Shown: positions 35,937 through 44,696, counted from the stretch's first letter. The stretch: 62,097 bases of DNA from an uncultured Clostridia bacterium (GCA_944368065.1 CALVWV010000026.1:1-62097), one strand, 5' to 3'. Numbers and translations are program-made. The notes: generated from the sequence alone by a model not told the origin.

Positions 35937-38873
35937 TTATTTGCTCTCTGCGGAGGCTTTTTTCTCCTCCTCAATGGCTGCAAGCATGCTTCTGAGCCTT
36001 ATTTTTACAACGCCGAGATTGTTTATTTCGTCTATCTTTATCTGGGTGTAAAGCTTGCCGTTCTTTTCCATGATGGAGCGCACCTCGTCGGTGGTAATGG
36101 CGTCAAGGCCGCAGCCGAAAGATACGAGCTGGACAAGGTTCATGTCCTTATTGCGGCAGGCGTATTCGGCGGCGCGGTAAAGCCTTGCGTGGTACGTCCA
36201 CTGATTGAGAACGTTTACGTTCACAAGGTCCGCCTCATCGAACACAGCGTCCTCCGAAAGCACGGCGAGCTTCAAGGAAGTAAGAAGCTTGTTTATGCCG
36301 TGATTTATTTCGTTATCCACGTGATAAGGTCTGCCTGCAAGTATTATTATCTGCTTGCCCTGCTCCCTTGCCTTCTTTATTATTTCCGCACCCTTTGCGC
36401 GCACGTCCGCATGGTATTTATTGAAGCGGGCGAAGCCTTCCTTAAGGGCGGCGTCCGCCGCTTTCTTCTTTATATTGTATTTTTTGAGCGCCGCGCAAAG
36501 CTTCTTTACGGTATTGTCCCACATGTTGAGGTCTATGTACGGCATTATAAAGTTTTCTTCGTTGAGCCTTTCGTTGTTTGCCTTAAGAAGTTCGGGATAA
36601 TACGCGACTATCGGGCAGTTGTAGTGATTTACCGAATCGTGCTCGTCAAGGTTGTAACTTTCGCAAGGAAGGAAAATGAAGTCCACACCCTTGTCGAGAA
36701 GGCTTTCTATATGCCCGTGCATGAGTTTGGCGGGATAGCACGCCGTATCGGAAGCAACGGTATGCTGTCCGCGGAAATAAAGCTCGCGCGAGGACTTGTC
36801 GCTCAAAACGACCTCGAAGCCCAGACTTTCAAAAAAGCCTGCCCAGATGGGGAGCTGCTCGTACATTCCGAGCTGAAGCGGAAGACCTACCCTGCCCTTT
36901 GTTCCCTTGACCCCTTCTATTACCTGGGGCAATCTTTCCTGCTTGTACGAATAGATGTCGAGTTCCGCAGAAGCCGGTTTCTGTCCCGCGCCCCTTTCGC
37001 ACTTGTTGCCGGAGATAAAGCGCGAACCGTCGGCAAAGGTTATGATGTTTACGTTGCACTTTGACGTGCAGCCGCGGCAGACTATGGCGTTTGCCTTATA
37101 GGAAAAGCCTTCGAGCTTATCGAGGCCTATGGTTGTGGAAGCGCCGCCGCTCATCTCTTTTGCGTACAGCGCCGCGCCGAACGCACCCATGAGTCCTGCA
37201 ATGCCGGGGCGGATTACGTTTTTGCCCGTCTCCCTTTCGAATGCGCGGAGCACCGCGTCGTTTAAGAACGTGCCGCCCTGCACCACTATGTTATCGCCGA
37301 GTTCGTCTGCGCTTGCGGCGCGGATTACCTTGTATATGGCGTTCTTGACTATGGATATTGAAAGACCCGCGGAGATATCTTCGACGGAAGAGCCCTCCTT
37401 CTGCGCCTGCTTTACTGCACTGTTCATGAATACCGTGCAGCGCGAGCCGAGTTCTACGGGGTGGGGCGCAAATAAGCCGAGCTGGGAGAACTTGTCTATC
37501 TCCATGCCCATAGCCCTTGCAAAAGTCTGAATGAAAGAGCCGCAACCCGAGGAGCAGGCCTCGTTGAGCATTATGGAGTCTATAGCTTTGTTCTTTATTT
37601 TAAAGCACTTTATGTCCTGACCGCCGATATCTATAATGAAATCGACGTCGGGGTTGAAGTGAAGCGCCGCTTTGAAGTGCGCGACGGTTTCCACTATACC
37701 GAAATCGGCCTTTATCGCCGCCTTTATAAGGTCTTCGCCGTAGCCCGTCACCGCACTGCCTTTGATTGTTATTCTGCCCGCAGAAATTTTGTATATCTCC
37801 TTGAGCTTTTCCACTATAATATCGACGGGCTGGCCGTTGTTTGACTGATAGTGCGAATAAAGTATTCTGCAATCGGGCGTGATGAGTATGAGTTTTGTCG
37901 TCGTCGAACCGCTGTCTATGCCGAGGTACGCGTCGCCCTCGTATGTGGCTATGTCGGCAAAAGTGAGGTCTGTGGCGCGGTGACGCTTGACAAACGCCGC
38001 GTACTCTTCCTTGTCCCTGAAAAGGGGCTCGCCTGTCACGACCTCGTCGTTGCCCTCGGCTTTTTCGATGCGGTCGCATATCTCTTCTATGTTCATGGGG
38101 TGCACGCCCGCAGAATGGAGCGCCGCTCCTATGGACATGAAGCAGGGCGCGTCTTCGGGGAATACGGCGTTCTCTTCAGAAAGTCTGAGCGTGCGGACGA
38201 ATGCCTGGCGCAGACCTTTGAGGAAGTAAAGCGGTCCGCCTAAAAAGAGAACTTTGCCCTTTATCCTTCTGCCCTGCGCAAGGCCTGAAACCGTCTGGTC
38301 TACGACGGCCTGGAAGATAGATGCGGATATATCCTCTTTGGTTGCGCCCTGATTTATGAGGGGCTGGATATCCGACTTTGCAAACACGCCGCAACGCGAA
38401 GCTATGGGATAAATTTTTTCGGCGCGGAGGGCATACTCGTCCATCTCCTGAACGGAGATGTTCAGAAGAGTTGCCATCTGGTCAATAAATGCGCCCGTAC
38501 CGCCCGCACAGCTGCCGTTCATGCGCTGTTCGGTGCCGCCGGTAACGAAAATGATTTTTGCATCTTCGCCGCCGAGTTCAACCGCCGCGTCGGCATCGGG
38601 ATAAAAGCGGCGGATTGCAACGAATGCCGCCTGTACTTCCTGAACAAAGTTAATTCCGCTGCGCTGGGAAAGACCGAGGCCCGCGCTGCCGGTAATGGAC
38701 GCGCAGAAATCGCCGCCGAACTGCTCCTTGATTTTATTGAGTTCCCTTAAAACGGTTTCGCGCACCTGTGCAAAGTGCCTTTCGTAAGATTTATACAAAA
38801 CCGTGCCGTCCTGCTCCACAACGGTAACCTTTACCGTAGTCGAGCCGACGTCTATACCCATTAATTTAGCCAT
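35937..38873 (-). CDS. double-domain BcrAD/BadFG ATPase with DUF2229 (acyl-CoA dehydratase activase-like)
   Basis: 978 residues from ATG 38873. Two successive ASKHA ATPase domains are seen: one with GIDVGSTTVKV, SCAGGTGAFIDQM and RCGVFAKSD (about 5-255), and one with GIDSGSTTTKL, CSSGCGSFIQ and RCTVFMNSA (about 320-590). Each keeps the Cys pair that holds the shared [4Fe-4S] cluster. The DUF2229-type region follows, beginning with the cysteine group CRGCTSKCN and NKCERG, then DTACYPAKLMHG, LPCESYNL and NCPIVAYYP. The protein should fire single low-potential electrons at the partner encoded downstream. Such 'archerases' are known from glutaconate fermentation and from the double-cubane protein; this fused type has no assigned substrate. 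Confidence 0.9.
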   Translation of the reverse strand: MAKLMGIDVGSTTVKVTVVEQDGTVLYKSYERHFAQVRETVLRELNKIKEQFGGDFCASITGSAGLGLSQRSGINFVQEVQAAFVAIRRFYPDADAAVELGGEDAKIIFVTGGTEQRMNGSCAGGTGAFIDQMATLLNISVQEMDEYALRAEKIYPIASRCGVFAKSDIQPLINQGATKEDISASIFQAVVDQTVSGLAQGRRIKGKVLFLGGPLYFLKGLRQAFVRTLRLSEENAVFPEDAPCFMSIGAALHSAGVHPMNIEEICDRIEKAEGNDEVVTGEPLFRDKEEYAAFVKRHRATDLTFADIATYEGDAYLGIDSGSTTTKLILITPDCRILYSHYQSNNGQPVDIIVEKLKEIYKISAGRITIKGSAVTGYGEDLIKAAIKADFGIVETVAHFKAALHFNPDVDFIIDIGGQDIKCFKIKNKAIDSIMLNEACSSGCGSFIQTFARAMGMEIDKFSQLGLFAPHPVELGSRCTVFMNSAVKQAQKEGSSVEDISAGLSISIVKNAIYKVIRAASADELGDNIVVQGGTFLNDAVLRAFERETGKNVIRPGIAGLMGAFGAALYAKEMSGGASTTIGLDKLEGFSYKANAIVCRGCTSKCNVNIITFADGSRFISGNKCERGAGQKPASAELDIYSYKQERLPQVIEGVKGTKGRVGLPLQLGMYEQLPIWAGFFESLGFEVVLSDKSSRELYFRGQHTVASDTACYPAKLMHGHIESLLDKGVDFIFLPCESYNLDEHDSVNHYNCPIVAYYPELLKANNERLNEENFIMPYIDLNMWDNTVKKLCAALKKYNIKKKAADAALKEGFARFNKYHADVRAKGAEIIKKAREQGKQIIILAGRPYHVDNEINHGINKLLTSLKLAVLSEDAVFDEADLVNVNVLNQWTYHARLYRAAEYACRNKDMNLVQLVSFGCGLDAITTDEVRSIMEKNGKLYTQIKIDEINNLGVVKIRLRSMLAAIEEEKKASAESK

Positions 38874-39060
38874 AGTACCTGCCGTTTTTTGTCCTGCCGC
38901 AACGAAGGTTTTTTGCCGCATTGCGGAACAATCGTATTATTTCATTATGCATTATAACACAATGCCGAGAATATTTCAATTTTAAACGACGGAAATATAA
39001 GTTAAATTTTCCGACAATTTACCTGTAATTTTTAATAAACCGCAGCCGTAATATTAAAAC

Positions 39061-39097
39061 GCGCCGCGGCGCCTTTGAACTAAAGGCGCCGCGGCGC
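39061..39097. terminator. terminator of spoIIID
   Basis: Perfect arms GCGCCGCGGCGCCTTT / AAAGGCGCCGCGGCGC between spoIIID and the activase gene, with T-rich flanks on both sides. Confidence 0.85.
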
Positions 39098-39168
39098 GGC
39101 TTTTTTACAGTATTTTTAAGCAAATTCAGACTCTTTATTTACAATGGCGCGGTAAATGATGGGCGTTT

Positions 39169-39555
39169 TCAGTCGGTGCAGGCGCACTCCCCGCACGAAT
39201 TTTTGCAAGCACATGCGCCATTTCCGTTTTTCGCGCAACTTCCATCGCCGCAACGCGCGCAATTATTACCGCTTTTTGCGTTTTTATCTGCGCGGCATTC
39301 GCACGAACGGCGGCTGAGATATTTGTTTCGCGTAGCAATTCCGCCGCGGATATGCCTTTCCGAAAGATTTTTGTCCAGCACCTTCCTCACTTTCGCGTAA
39401 AGCTCTTTATCCACTTCGTAAAGCCGCTCGGTAACGTCTTTGTGCACGGTGGATTTGCTTATCCCGAGGTGGTTGGCGCAGTCCCTTACAGTTGCGCCCG
39501 TCTCAAGTATGTATTCGGCGCACTCCCTCGCGCGCCGCGACATATATTCCCACAT
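39169..39555 (-). CDS. spoIIID: sporulation regulator SpoIIID with a cysteine-rich C-terminal tail
   Basis: Residues 1-82 match SpoIIID closely: MWEYMSRRARECAEYILET aligns with the Bacillus start MHDYIKERTIKIGKYIVET, then the helix-turn-helix HLGISKSTVHKDVTERL and RHIRGGIATRNKYL. SpoIIID is a mother-cell transcription factor during sporulation. The Bacillus protein is about 93 residues; this one has 128. Residues 83-128 hold ten cysteines (85, 87, 99, 102, 107, 115, 117, 121, 124, 126) among Gly, Asn, Ala and Lys, looking like a metal-binding or metallothionein-like tail. ATG 39555 follows GGGGGA by seven bases. Confidence 0.93.
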   Translation of the reverse strand: MWEYMSRRARECAEYILETGATVRDCANHLGISKSTVHKDVTERLYEVDKELYAKVRKVLDKNLSERHIRGGIATRNKYLSRRSCECRADKNAKSGNNCARCGDGSCAKNGNGACACKNSCGECACTD

Positions 39556-39653
39556 AAAATGTTCCCCCGATTCTGTGTGATGTTACATTCTATGTCGGAT
39601 TATGCAAATTTATGCCGTTTGCGCGGCGGACAGCCTTATAAGCTGATGAGAAA

Positions 39654-39684
39654 AGCGGTGCGCGCCGTTATGGCGCGCACCGCT
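39654..39684. terminator. bidirectional terminator
   Basis: AGCGGTGCGCGCC / GGCGCGCACCGCT with flanking A- and T-runs, just past the stop of the L15-like membrane protein gene. Confidence 0.88.
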
Positions 39685-39699
39685 CTTTTGCTTTATTTT

Positions 39700-41241
39700 T
39701 CAGTTTTTCTTTTTGGTGCGTATTGCTCTGCCGCCCGTCAGCACTATCATTTTGACGGCTTCGAGCGAGAAGTCGTCCGCAACGACTACAAGCGGTTTGT
39801 TCAGAGTGCCGCGCGCAAGAACCTTTATGTATGTAAGGTTTTTGGCTACGAACGGAACGCGCTTTTTAATTTCCGCGATAGTAACTTTTTCGCCCTCTTC
39901 AAAGAACTGGCCTAAAGTATCGATATTCACGACGCCTGCTTTCGACTTATCGGAAAGCTCTTCGCCCTGCTGTACGCGAAGTTTAGCCTTATCGTCCGCC
40001 ATAAGCGAGCCGACGTCAGCCGCGCTGACTTCGTCAAGTTCGTCGTCCTCATCGTCCTCGAAGTCCTCGCCTTCAAAATCGTCGTCATCTTCAAATTCTT
40101 CGGCAATATTTTCTTCGGGCTGTTCGGAAATGGCAACCTCCTCGTAGCTTACGACCTTTATAAGTCCCTTTTCCACGAGCGCCTGAGTCTCCTCGTAAGG
40201 AATATCGGAGAAATCTTCCTCCTCGTGGTCGGAAAGCTCTGCGCCGTCAAAAAGCTTTGCTATCAGCTCCTTGGCGTAGCGGCAACGCCTGTCATTCTTT
40301 ATTCTGTATAAAAGCGGCGTGTTTGCAAACTTTGCGTAGCGCGACATATCGTCTACAATGTACTTGCTTTCGGCATAGTCCGCGGGGTTAAGCGCAAGGC
40401 AGAGGCAAAGCGTTTTGCCGCGTATTACAAATTTTGCGACGGAAGGTCTGCCGTATCTGAACGATTCGTGCCTCCAGCTGACGCGCGGAACTACCTTTTT
40501 ATATTGCAGAATCGTATTTTTAAGCTCTGAATAGTAACGCTTGACTTTTTCGTCCGCCTGAATGAGTTTCGCCGAAAAACTGCGGTTGTAACGGTAGCGG
40601 ATAAACATGCCGGGGCGGGGACGGATTACCGTAACATTGCCCTTTGCCGCCTGCTCGGCTATCTCGGCGCGCTCCTCGGCGGTCAGATTTACCGTAACGC
40701 TCTGCTTTTCGGGTGCGGCAGTCGCCGCAGACTGATTTTCAGTGTTTTCCGCCACGGCTTCAACAGGCTGCGCGGAAACTTCTTCCGCCACGGCTTCTGC
40801 GGGTTGTGCCACAACTTCTTCAGCAACCGCTTCTGCGGGCTGTGCCGCAACTTCTTCCGAAACCGCTTCTGCGGGTTGTGCCGCAACTTCTTCCGCAACG
40901 GTTTCAACAGGCTGTGCCGCAACTTCCTCCGCCACGGTTTCAACAGGTTGTGCCACAACTTCTTCCGCCACGGTTTCAACGGACTGGGCGGAAACTTCTT
41001 CCGAAACCGCTTCTGCGGGTTGCGACGCAACTTCTTCCGAAACCGCTTTCTTTTCGGAAACAGCATTCAGCTTTTCCTGCTTTCTGCGGCGCTTTTCCTT
41101 GCTTATTTTAACCGAACAAGCAATTATGACGATAAGCGCGACAGCTACAATAACTGCGCCGCCCGCAATAAGAACGGCTGTCAGATTTTCCGTGACGAAC
41201 GCAGAAATATCTGAAAATACAGATAAAAATAAACTTTTCAT
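39700..41241 (-). CDS. membrane protein with 12-residue repeats and a C-terminal ribosomal-L15-like domain
   Basis: 513 residues. One membrane helix (about 20-42) is followed by a basic patch KEKRRRKQEK and eight 12-residue repeats of the type AAQPVETVAEEV (72-167). A conserved-looking domain of unknown function comes next (about 195-345: RPGMFIRYRYNRSF, SWRHESFRYGRPSVAKF), then a very acidic stretch (about 385-415). The last ~78 residues (VNIDTLGQFFEEGEKVT; IKVLARGTLNKPLVV; FSLEAVKMIVLTGG) read like the uL15/L18e fold of ribosomal protein L15. This is not the ribosomal L15 gene itself. Function unknown. It is driven by a full consensus promoter at 41373-41401. Confidence 0.85.
   Translation of the reverse strand: MKSLFLSVFSDISAFVTENLTAVLIAGGAVIVAVALIVIIACSVKISKEKRRRKQEKLNAVSEKKAVSEEVASQPAEAVSEEVSAQSVETVAEEVVAQPVETVAEEVAAQPVETVAEEVAAQPAEAVSEEVAAQPAEAVAEEVVAQPAEAVAEEVSAQPVEAVAENTENQSAATAAPEKQSVTVNLTAEERAEIAEQAAKGNVTVIRPRPGMFIRYRYNRSFSAKLIQADEKVKRYYSELKNTILQYKKVVPRVSWRHESFRYGRPSVAKFVIRGKTLCLCLALNPADYAESKYIVDDMSRYAKFANTPLLYRIKNDRRCRYAKELIAKLFDGAELSDHEEEDFSDIPYEETQALVEKGLIKVVSYEEVAISEQPEENIAEEFEDDDDFEGEDFEDDEDDELDEVSAADVGSLMADDKAKLRVQQGEELSDKSKAGVVNIDTLGQFFEEGEKVTIAEIKKRVPFVAKNLTYIKVLARGTLNKPLVVVADDFSLEAVKMIVLTGGRAIRTKKKN
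40741..41028 (-). repeat. eight 36-bp coding repeats
   Basis: Eight in-frame copies (the last diverged) of a 36-base unit encoding AAQPVETVAEEV or close variants (Val/Ala/Ser at position 1, VET or AEA in the middle). Copy number is likely to vary between strains. Confidence 0.93.
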
Positions 41242-41372
41242 AACATTGCCGCAAAAGCGGCTTTCAGGCCCCCTTGAACAAGATTTTTTATTGCGGTTAA
41301 ATTAAATCCGACAAAAAATCTGTAATTATTTATTGTGCGAAGATATGCTCTTCCGCAAAATATTATAATTAG

Positions 41373-41401
41373 ATTATACATATGTGCGGGGTAATTGTCA
41401 A
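41373..41401 (-). promoter_or_regulatory. consensus sigma-A promoter of the L15-like membrane protein
   Basis: TTGACA (41396-41401), 17 bases, TATAAT (41373-41378) on the minus strand. The spacer holds a copy of the dispersed CCCCGCACATATG motif. The AT-rich DNA directly upstream could act as an UP element. Confidence 0.85.
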
Positions 41402-41528
41402 TACATATAAGTAAATACGTTTTATAAGGAAAAATATATAATAAATTTTTATATTATAAATAAACAAATTTTTTAAATGAAAAAATATATTTTTAATTTA
41501 TTTTATTATTTATTTTCGCATAAAACAT

Positions 41529-41561
41529 AAGCGCGCCGCAGCATTTTGCTGCGGCGCGCTT
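41529..41561. terminator. terminator of rplI
   Basis: Fifteen-base perfect arms AAGCGCGCCGCAGCA / TGCTGCGGCGCGCTT, 40 bases past the rplI stop. Confidence 0.87.
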
Positions 41562-41600
41562 TATACTTTTTAACAATTTCCGCCGCACAGCTTACGCCTT

Positions 41601-42050
41601 TTACTGCTGAACGGCTTCTACCTTTACTACGATTTTTACCGAGACGCCTTCAAACAGGCGAAGCTCAACATCGTATTCGCCTACCTCGCGGAGAGGCGAA
41701 GGAAGAACAATCTTTTTCTTGTCTACGGTAAAGCCCGCTTCGGCAAGCGCATCGGAAATATCTGCCGCCGTGGCAGAACCGAACAGCTTGCCGCCCGCAC
41801 CAGCCTTTACTTTAAGCGTGAATTTTTTGCCCTTGAGCTGTGCGGCAACTTCACGCGCGGCCTTCAGATCCTCCGCCTTATGGAAGTCAGCCGCCGCCTT
41901 CTTCTGTGCGATATCGTTGATTTTTACGGCCGTAGCCTGCTCGGCATAGCCGCCCTTTATAAGATAGTTGCGCGCGTAGCTGTCCGATACGTCAACCACG
42001 TCGCCCTTTTTACCCTGGCCTTTTACGTCTTTTAAAAGTATTACGCGCAT
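41601..42050 (-). CDS. rplI: 50S ribosomal protein L9
   Basis: bL9, 149 residues, standard size. The N-terminal rRNA-binding domain is textbook: MRVILLKDVKGQGKKGDVVDVSDSYARNYL. A long helix links to the C-terminal domain (KLFGSATAADISDAL; VEVRLFEGV-like ending). AAAGGAG precedes ATG 42050. It is not next to rpsF/ssb/rpsR as in many bacteria. Confidence 0.98.
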   Translation of the reverse strand: MRVILLKDVKGQGKKGDVVDVSDSYARNYLIKGGYAEQATAVKINDIAQKKAAADFHKAEDLKAAREVAAQLKGKKFTLKVKAGAGGKLFGSATAADISDALAEAGFTVDKKKIVLPSPLREVGEYDVELRLFEGVSVKIVVKVEAVQQ

Positions 42051-42371
42051 ATGTCCGCTCCTTTAAGGAAGATTTTTATTTTTTATATATTATATCATTT
42101 GGAGGCGTTTTGTCAATAGCGGCGGACACTAATGCCCGTCTATTTAAATAAAAAACAAAAAATAAAGATAGTTTTAAGCCCGCGGCGCTTTTATTTTATC
42201 CGACCCGCGATTTAAACCGGACATTTATTCAGGCCGCGCCATTTTTTTAAACCATTTTATTCAAAGCAAGTTAATTCAAAGCGCGGCGCGGCGGATCCGG
42301 CGCGGCGGGTTCAGCACGGTGAGTTCGGCGCGAAAGTTCTGCGCGCTGGGTTTAGCGCGGTGAGTTCGGCT
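42051..42371. other. intergenic region with degenerate GC-rich repeats
   Basis: Upstream of rplI and downstream of the interrupted lipoprotein. Around 42270-42370 short words such as GCGCGGTGAGTTCGGC and GCGGCGGGTTCAGC recur imperfectly. No gene, promoter pair or terminator was recognised. Confidence 0.45.
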
Positions 42372-42821
42372 TTACGCCTTTACATATACGCTGAGCGCGC
42401 CCGCGTGCTCTACGGCGAGCACACTTTCATTTGCCAGAGTTGCAAAGTACAACGGAAATATATCTTCGCCGTATGCATACATCACTGAATTTTCTTCGTC
42501 TACGGCAAACTGCGCGCCGCTGTATTCCGCGCTGAATTTTTCAAAGTCTGCGCGGTTTATAAGATAGCCTGCAAACCCGCCTTTTATGACCTCGCCACGC
42601 GAATCAGCCGATGTATCAGCATTATAAACTTCACCCATAAAAGTTATTGCCTCAGGAATAACCGAAACGATTACCGTATCGTTATCCTCATCTTTCGTGC
42701 CAGAGCCTGTGTTCAGGCCTTCGGAAGAGGTGCAGGACGAAAGCACGCACGCCGACGCAATGACAAAAAAAGCAAAAAACAGCGCCGCTCACAGCACTTT
42801 AAGCAAAGCCGACTTGCGCAT
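42372..42821 (-). pseudogene. lipoprotein gene interrupted by a TGA in its signal peptide
   Basis: A natural start, ATG 42821 behind GAGGAGGGGG, opens MRKSALLKVL, then TGA (42789-42791), then continues in the same frame as AALFFAFFVIASACVLSSC, a perfect lipoprotein signal peptide with lipobox LSSC. The rest is 120-odd residues, acidic at first and then beta-rich (VSVIPEAITFMGEVYNA; DEENSVMYAYGEDIFPLYF). The single nonsense codon should abolish export. A GTG just before the lipobox could still start a short cytoplasmic form, but it has no ribosome site. Other genes here end in TGA, so the codon is a real stop. Family not recognised. Confidence 0.75.
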
Positions 42822-43020
42822 ATCCCCCTCCTCACCGCAGTATATAATATGTTTAAATAAATATAACACGGGTGCAATGTTTTGTCAATGCGCACAAATA
42901 TTAAAACAGCGGCAGCTGCGCTTAACGTTGTTCTTCTGAAAATACAGCCGCGCATATAAATATAGCTGCATTATAAAAAGGTATAATATGCGGCAAACTT
43001 GTGCACAATACTAAAGAAAG

Positions 43021-43052
43021 GGCGGCAAAGCCGCCATCGGAGGTATTTTTAT
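43021..43052 (+). promoter_or_regulatory. leader hairpin before the DUF1540 gene
   Basis: GGCGGC AAA GCCGCC (43021-43035) lies immediately upstream of GGAGG in the leader and could affect ribosome access. TATAAT occurs at about 42982-42987. Confidence 0.45.
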
Positions 43053-43205
43053 ATGATGGATAACGTAAATAAGGGTGTAGCTTGCGAAGTAAAGAACTGC
43101 AAGTACAACGAAGGCGGCGTAAACTGCACGCTTAACAAGATTCAGATAGGCTGCGGCAGCGAACAGTGCACCTGCTGCGAAAGCTATGCAGAAAAGCGTT
43201 ATTGA
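43053..43205 (+). CDS. DUF1540 small cysteine-rich protein
   Basis: Fifty residues from ATG 43053, nine bases after GGAGG. Seven Cys are arranged as in DUF1540 (VACEVKNCKYNEGGVNCT, then IQIGCGSEQCTCCESY). DUF1540 proteins are small, common in Clostridia, and probably bind metal; their role is not known. A strong terminator follows. Earlier in-frame starts lack a ribosome site. Confidence 0.9.
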   Translation: MMDNVNKGVACEVKNCKYNEGGVNCTLNKIQIGCGSEQCTCCESYAEKRY

Positions 43206-43223
43206 TTGACTGCAATTTAAAAT

Positions 43224-43265
43224 GCGCGCCGCGCGGCATATTATGCCGCGCGGCGCGCTGTTTTT
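43224..43265. terminator. bidirectional terminator
   Basis: Seventeen-base arms GCGCGCCGCGCGGCATA / TATGCCGCGCGGCGCGC, T-run on the plus side, between convergent genes. Confidence 0.9.
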
Positions 43266-43287
43266 ATTTATTATGATTATGTATTTA

Positions 43288-44502
43288 TTATTTGAACCAG
43301 CCGCGCACGGGAAGATTCTGTATTACCGACCAGTCGCTTAAAGGATTTTTGCTGTAGAACACGGAAGCTATCGCCGCAGGCTTGAGCTCGCCCTTGGACG
43401 ATGTGTAGAACATATAAGCGTTAAGGTCGCCCATGAAAGGCAGGTCGTTGAGAGTCCAGAGAACTGCACCTATGAAAAGCATTACGAACGTTGCAACCGC
43501 AAACGCAACGACTGCGCCTATAACGCCGTCGACAGTACTGAACGCCTTGCCTTCCCTTGCCCTGCTTATCATGCCCGAAACTGCGAGCCCGACAATAATC
43601 ACTACTATCAGAAGCAGAATAAATATGCCCGTGCCGAGCACAATCTGCGCTATCTTTTCGCCCGTGATGTTTTTCATGCCGAACTTAGTCGCCATATCGG
43701 CTATAGCGCCCGTTACCCCGCCTATCGTGCCGTTGAGGCTTTCAGCCGTATCCCTGAAGGCAGCGATGTTGAAGCAAAGTCCGTAAGAAAGGTATGCCGC
43801 GCCGCCTATCATGCCGAGCACGGCGAGCGCCCAGAGTACGCTTACAACGCCAGAACGGAAACCCGTTCTTATGGCTACGAATATGACGCCGATTACAAAC
43901 GCATCCATTGCAAATTTGGAAACAAACTTCCAAAGTCCGCTTTCATAAACTTTGCCGAAGTAATCGGACACGAATTTGAGATGGGTAAAATCCATCACGA
44001 CGAACGCGATGAGCGCTATCATGCCTAATATTACCGCAATCTTTATCATAAGCGTGAGCGCGCCGCAAATCCTGTTTGCCACGCCCGCCGCTCCGCTGTT
44101 TTCTTTGAATTTGCGGTTGGTAAGCCTTTTATATTCTTTGGCGTCTCCGCTTTCAATGGCGTCGAGAATCTGAAGGGTGTTTTCCTCCCTGTCGCCGTAC
44201 TGCTCGTAGTAAGAGCGCTTTCTTGCATTTGCAATGCATTTACTGAAAAGCGCTTTGCCGCGCCACGAAAGCAATGCAAATACGAGTATGAACGCGACAG
44301 CCGTACCTATTTTAAGCGAGGCGGAAAGCCACGGCTTCATGTCCGAAAGGTCGGCGAGCGCATAAATAAGCGCCGAAAGAACAACGGCGAAAAGATATTC
44401 CGTTGCCCAAGTTCTGGTTTTTGTGTAGCCCTTGACAAGCCCTATGATAAGGGCTATTACGAGGCATGCCGCAAAAACCGAAATTGCAACTATCAATAAC
44501 AT
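43288..44502 (-). CDS. multi-pass membrane protein, CvpA-like
   Basis: 404 residues from ATG 44502 behind GGGGAGG. Three N-terminal membrane helices are followed by a soluble charged loop (about 95-145) and a second group of about six helices. The pattern, with Gly-rich helices such as FRSGVVSVLWALAVLGM and FSTVDGVIGAVVAFAVATFV, resembles the CvpA family (colicin V production, some linked to envelope stress) in tandem. This is a weak assignment. The gene stands alone, convergent with DUF1540. Confidence 0.75.
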   Translation of the reverse strand: MLLIVAISVFAACLVIALIIGLVKGYTKTRTWATEYLFAVVLSALIYALADLSDMKPWLSASLKIGTAVAFILVFALLSWRGKALFSKCIANARKRSYYEQYGDREENTLQILDAIESGDAKEYKRLTNRKFKENSGAAGVANRICGALTLMIKIAVILGMIALIAFVVMDFTHLKFVSDYFGKVYESGLWKFVSKFAMDAFVIGVIFVAIRTGFRSGVVSVLWALAVLGMIGGAAYLSYGLCFNIAAFRDTAESLNGTIGGVTGAIADMATKFGMKNITGEKIAQIVLGTGIFILLLIVVIIVGLAVSGMISRAREGKAFSTVDGVIGAVVAFAVATFVMLFIGAVLWTLNDLPFMGDLNAYMFYTSSKGELKPAAIASVFYSKNPLSDWSVIQNLPVRGWFK

Positions 44503-44696
44503 AAAACACCTCCCCTCCGCAAAATGACGAAGGCAGCGCGGCGGTACGGCTGATATCGCCCGCACGGCTTTTTGCTTATTTTACTGAAAATTATATTCTG
44601 AAGATTATTTTAACGCGCCGAAAGCGCGCCGCACAAACAGATTACCCCGCATATATGCCTGAACCAATGTGCATTTTTATGCATCCGTTTGCTTGT

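Larger units (their letters stand above)
41242..41600. other. AT-rich intergenic region with promoter and terminator
   Basis: About 360 bases with no gene. Positions 41402-41525 are almost all A and T, far from the roughly half-GC genome average. They sit upstream of the consensus promoter of the L15-like gene and next to the rplI terminator. Confidence 0.7.

Noticed and set aside
39700..39940. Ribosomal protein L15 gene (rplO)
   Set aside because: Only the C-terminal half-like domain is present, within a membrane protein, and it is outside any ribosomal operon.
42789..42791. TGA read as an amino acid (recoding)
   Set aside because: Several clear genes here (for example mgsA and ligA) end in TGA and no SECIS-like hairpin follows, so a true stop is more likely.
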